This document shows, one piece after another, positions 6,144 to 8,143 of a DNA stretch of 8,143 nucleotides. How positions within the stretch are numbered: position 1 is the first letter of the stretch; every line of letters starts with the position of its first letter. A model generated the notes under the pieces. It searched no databases. It worked only from the letters and a program-made list of their open reading frames with translations, and was not told the DNA's origin. The stretch lies in contig JAKQOF010000116.1 of assembly GCA_029565375.1 (NCBI GenBank), positions 1 through 8,143 on the forward strand, read 5' to 3'. Position numbers and translations under genes: made by a program. Origin of the DNA: a bacterium. GTDB lineage: Bacteria; Patescibacteriota; Saccharimonadia; Saccharimonadales; Saccharimonadaceae.

Positions 6144-6848
6144 TTAGCTACCTGCATCTACTGAAGTATTTTCAGGAGTAAAAATTGTCTCGATATGAGC
6201 ATCATGCATGTCGGGAAAGAGCCGACTAAGAATTTCTACTCCTCTTTGCTGTCTGCGGTACCACTCGGTGTCAGGCAGCACAGTGACTGCGTCTGGTGCA
6301 ATAGCGAGTCGTTTACGCAGCCAAGCCAGGTCAAGCATCTGACAACTTGGGTGTGTAGGGTCGTCTATTGTGCCGATACCTCCAGCGGTTGCATGGTAGC
6401 CTTCTAATGGCACATAGAATCGGTCATCACCCGTTCCAGTGATAATCTTACGGCCATCTTGCGAGAGACGGTAGCCTTCCGGAAGATCCATAGTACGAAT
6501 CTGTTCAATTAATCTTCGAGCTTCGGGTTCGAGCTGTGACTCTCTTTGGACAATCTCAGCACCTGTACCGATTTGTAGACTTTGTTCACTTGTGCCGGTA
6601 AAGAGAGACCAGCGCCATGAATTTTCTTCACTTTCACGTTCTCGTTTTGCGACAACGACATCGTCAAGTAATGCAACTCTCAGTGTACCTGCTCCTAAAT
6701 TACTTGCCAGTTCGCGCATGTGAGCTGCTTTGGGCGTATCGCTAAACATTCTCTGGCCATATTCGTCGGCTCCAACGTTAAGAGGAAGAAGCCTGTAAGG
6801 GGCATAGGTGTGTCCGATCTCGACTGTGCGAACAGGTGATGGAATCAT
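6144..6848 (-). CDS. Protein of unknown function, 234 residues
   Basis: I do not recognise this protein. It is probably soluble: there is no signal peptide or membrane segment. It is rich in charged residues, with an acidic/basic patch KRERESEEN at 68-76, one Cys (169) and four Trp. A predicted helix QLEPEARRLIEQIRTM (105-120) leads into a Gly/Asp-rich stretch with short beta-like segments (GYRLSQDGRKIITGTGDDRF, 125-144). HPSCQMLDLAWLRKRL follows at 166-181. That it is a real gene is supported by its uninterrupted length, an excellent promoter whose +1 coincides with its ATG, and a tight fit between its neighbours (9 bases from the convergent oxidase gene). It is divergent from dnaK; whether HrcA affects it is unknown. 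Confidence 0.82.
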   Translation of the reverse strand: MIPSPVRTVEIGHTYAPYRLLPLNVGADEYGQRMFSDTPKAAHMRELASNLGAGTLRVALLDDVVVAKRERESEENSWRWSLFTGTSEQSLQIGTGAEIVQRESQLEPEARRLIEQIRTMDLPEGYRLSQDGRKIITGTGDDRFYVPLEGYHATAGGIGTIDDPTHPSCQMLDLAWLRKRLAIAPDAVTVLPDTEWYRRQQRGVEILSRLFPDMHDAHIETIFTPENTSVDAGS

Positions 6849-6854
6849 ATAATT

Positions 6855-6883
6855 ATTATAGCATAAGTAGAATATATTTTCAA
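6855..6883 (-). promoter_or_regulatory. Strong extended -10 promoter for the 234-residue unknown gene, leaderless start
   Basis: On the minus strand, TTGAAA (6878-6883), a 17-base spacer and a consensus TATAAT (6855-6860) preceded by TGC are present. Seven bases past the -10 is 6848, exactly the A of the gene's ATG. No Shine-Dalgarno is possible in the 6-base gap. Confidence 0.78.
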
Positions 6884-6911
6884 TACCTTACAGAGGTACA
6901 TAAAAATGATA

Positions 6912-6938
6912 TTAGCACTCTTGACATGAGAGTGCCAA
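6912..6938 (+). promoter_or_regulatory. CIRCE operator 1 at dnaK
   Basis: TTAGCACTC, a 9-base loop (TTGACATGA), then GAGTGCCAA: only one base differs from the consensus inverted repeat. As at hrcA, the -35 TTGACA is placed inside the loop, so HrcA binding would exclude RNA polymerase. It sits 28 bases from the -35 of the divergent unknown gene. Confidence 0.95.
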
Positions 6939-6950
6939 CTTATGTATACT
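6921..6950 (+). promoter_or_regulatory. Promoter of dnaK
   Basis: A consensus TTGACA (6921-6926), an 18-base spacer and TATACT (6945-6950) predict +1 near 6957 and a leader of about 78 bases before the dnaK ATG. The hexamers and the 18-base spacing match the hrcA promoter closely, fitting coordinated expression. Confidence 0.85.
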
Positions 6951-6958
6951 AAAGATAC

Positions 6959-6985
6959 TTGGCAATCTAGGACGTAGAGTGCTAA
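6959..6985 (+). promoter_or_regulatory. CIRCE operator 2 at dnaK, degenerate left arm
   Basis: TTGGCAATC, a 9-base spacer (TAGGACGTA), then a perfect GAGTGCTAA form a second CIRCE with two left-arm mismatches. It begins about two bases after the predicted transcription start and 47 bases from operator 1. It would act as a downstream block or be transcribed as a leader hairpin. Confidence 0.75.
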
Positions 6986-7034
6986 GATTGTAGATAGAAA
7001 ACGAATAACGTATACACAAAATAGGAGATATATT

Positions 7035-8143
7035 ATGGGTAAAATTATTGGAATCGACCTCGGTACAACGAACAGCGCTGTTGCGTATATGGTTGCTGGT
7101 AAGCCAGAGGTAATCGCAAATGCTGAGGGTAACCGCACAACACCAAGTGTTGTCGCTATCAACAAAGGCGGCGAGCGATTAGTTGGTCAGGTTGCACAGC
7201 GTCAGCGTGTTACAAATGCAAAGAACACTATCTATGGTGTGAAGCGTTTGATTGGCCGTAAATTTGGTGATAAAGAGGTTCAGAAAGACCTTGATATCAT
7301 GCCGTACGAGATTGTGAAAAAGGGTGACGGCGTTGCCGTAAAGATGGGTGACAAAGATTACAGTCCAGAAGAAGTATCAGCTATGATTCTTTCAAAGCTT
7401 AAAGCTGATGCAGAAGCGTTCCTCGGCGAGAAAGTCACCGAAGCGGTTATTACCGTTCCTGCGTACTTCGATGACTCGCAAAGGCAAGCAACCAAAGACG
7501 CTGGTAAGATCGCTGGTCTTGAAGTAAAGCGTATTATTAACGAACCAACAGCTGCTGCGTTGGCATACGGTTTGGATAGTAAAAAGGACGAGAAGATCGC
7601 CGTATTTGACCTTGGTGGTGGTACGTTTGACGTATCTGTCCTTGAACTTGGCGACGGTGTGTTTGAAGTGAAGTCAACTAACGGTGATACACACCTTGGC
7701 GGTGAGGACTTTGACAACCGTATTGTCAATCACTTCTTGGATGTCTTTAAGAACGAACAGGGTATTGATCTTAAGTCTGACAAGGCTGCTATGCAACGTC
7801 TTAAGGACGAAGCCGAGAAAGCCAAGAAAGAGCTTTCTTCTACTCCTGAAACCGAGATTAACCTTCCATTCTTGACGGCTGATGCCGAGGGTCCAAAGCA
7901 CTTCGAGTACAAGTTGACTCGCAGTAAGCTTGAAGAGTTGGTTAAAGACCTTATCGACGGCGTGCAAGCACCTGTCGAAAAAGCACTAAAAGATGCAGGC
8001 CTAAAAGCAAGCGAGATCGACGAAATCGTTCTGGTTGGTGGTATGACTCGTATGCCAGCAGTTGTTGAGAAGGTAAAATCAATCTTTGGTAAAGACCCGT
8101 TGAAGGGTGTTAACCCTGACGAAGTCGTTGCTATCGGTGCAGC
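7035..8143 (+). CDS. dnaK: Chaperone DnaK (Hsp70), 5' part, 3' end outside the window
   Basis: DnaK binds exposed hydrophobic segments of proteins in an ATP-driven cycle with DnaJ and GrpE. The first 369 residues are present, covering nearly all of the ATPase domain; the substrate-binding domain lies beyond the edge. Phosphate 1 is IGIDLGTTNSAVA (5-17), phosphate 2 is VFDLGGGTFDVSVLE (190-204) and the adenosine motif is IVLVGGMTRMPAV (331-343). The catalytic Lys70 (VKRLIG), Glu170 (INEPTAAALAYG) and Thr197 are present. The N-lobe keeps the insertion (about residues 75-100, including DKEVQKDLDIMPYEIV) seen in E. coli DnaK and missing from Bacillus DnaK. The ATG has AGGAG seven bases upstream. 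Transcription is expected from the CIRCE-controlled promoter. Confidence 0.98.
   Translation, partial: MGKIIGIDLGTTNSAVAYMVAGKPEVIANAEGNRTTPSVVAINKGGERLVGQVAQRQRVTNAKNTIYGVKRLIGRKFGDKEVQKDLDIMPYEIVKKGDGVAVKMGDKDYSPEEVSAMILSKLKADAEAFLGEKVTEAVITVPAYFDDSQRQATKDAGKIAGLEVKRIINEPTAAALAYGLDSKKDEKIAVFDLGGGTFDVSVLELGDGVFEVKSTNGDTHLGGEDFDNRIVNHFLDVFKNEQGIDLKSDKAAMQRLKDEAEKAKKELSSTPETEINLPFLTADAEGPKHFEYKLTRSKLEELVKDLIDGVQAPVEKALKDAGLKASEIDEIVLVGGMTRMPAVVEKVKSIFGKDPLKGVNPDEVVAIGA

Noticed and set aside
6162..6176. Small hairpin CTGAA-GTATT-TTCAG as a terminator between the oxidase and unknown genes
   Set aside because: The stem is only 5 bp, AT-rich and without a T run on either strand, and it lies within the 3' end of the unknown gene.
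6845..7165. Minus-strand frame of 106 codons spanning the dnaK promoter, rich in hydrophobic residues
   Set aside because: It crosses two CIRCE sites, the dnaK promoter and the dnaK start; the hydrophobicity comes from AT-rich sequence, and it has no start signals.
7358..7967. Several open frames opposite dnaK
   Set aside because: These are shadows of the strongly codon-biased dnaK frame; the translations have no recognisable features.

Overview
This 8.1 kb window is ordinary-density bacterial chromosome with moderate GC by eye. It holds nine protein genes, several very compact promoters, and no RNA genes, mobile elements, CRISPR arrays or phage genes. Several traits together suggest a streamlined, reduced genome, possibly Candidatus Saccharibacteria or another Patescibacteria (CPR) lineage: a HrcA about 100 residues shorter than usual, TatA-TatC without TatB, genes packed to overlapping stop codons, and several genes whose start codon falls at the predicted transcription start. 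This placement is inference. No marker in the window fixes the phylum.

Left part (1-2463): the 3' two thirds of lepA (elongation factor 4) reads rightward and converges on a leftward tatA-tatC operon. The lepA and tatC stop codons share one palindromic CTAG. TatC carries an unusual cytoplasmic tail of about 100 residues and lacks two glutamates that are important in E. coli TatC. tatA has a good sigma70-type promoter and Shine-Dalgarno sites precede both tat genes.

Middle (2472-4478): a guanylate-kinase-like gene is followed by hrcA-grpE. The hrcA promoter lies inside and beside a CIRCE operator, and the hrcA ATG sits at the predicted +1. grpE follows one base after hrcA, with a strong Shine-Dalgarno inside the end of hrcA.

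Right part (4487-8143): a GlcD/D-lactate-dehydrogenase-like FAD oxidase has its own promoter. It converges on an unrecognised 234-residue protein gene, which is divergent from dnaK. The dnaK promoter has one near-perfect CIRCE over its -35 and a second, weaker CIRCE just after the predicted start site. dnaK runs off the right edge.

How it fits together: HrcA made from the hrcA-grpE unit should repress both its own operon and dnaK through the three CIRCE sites. This keeps the chaperone genes as one regulon although an oxidase and an unknown gene separate them. Of the six promoters identified, four place the ATG 5-10 bases after the -10 hexamer, predicting leaderless or nearly leaderless mRNAs. 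tatA and dnaK have conventional leaders with Shine-Dalgarno sites. None of the eight visible stop codons is TGA.
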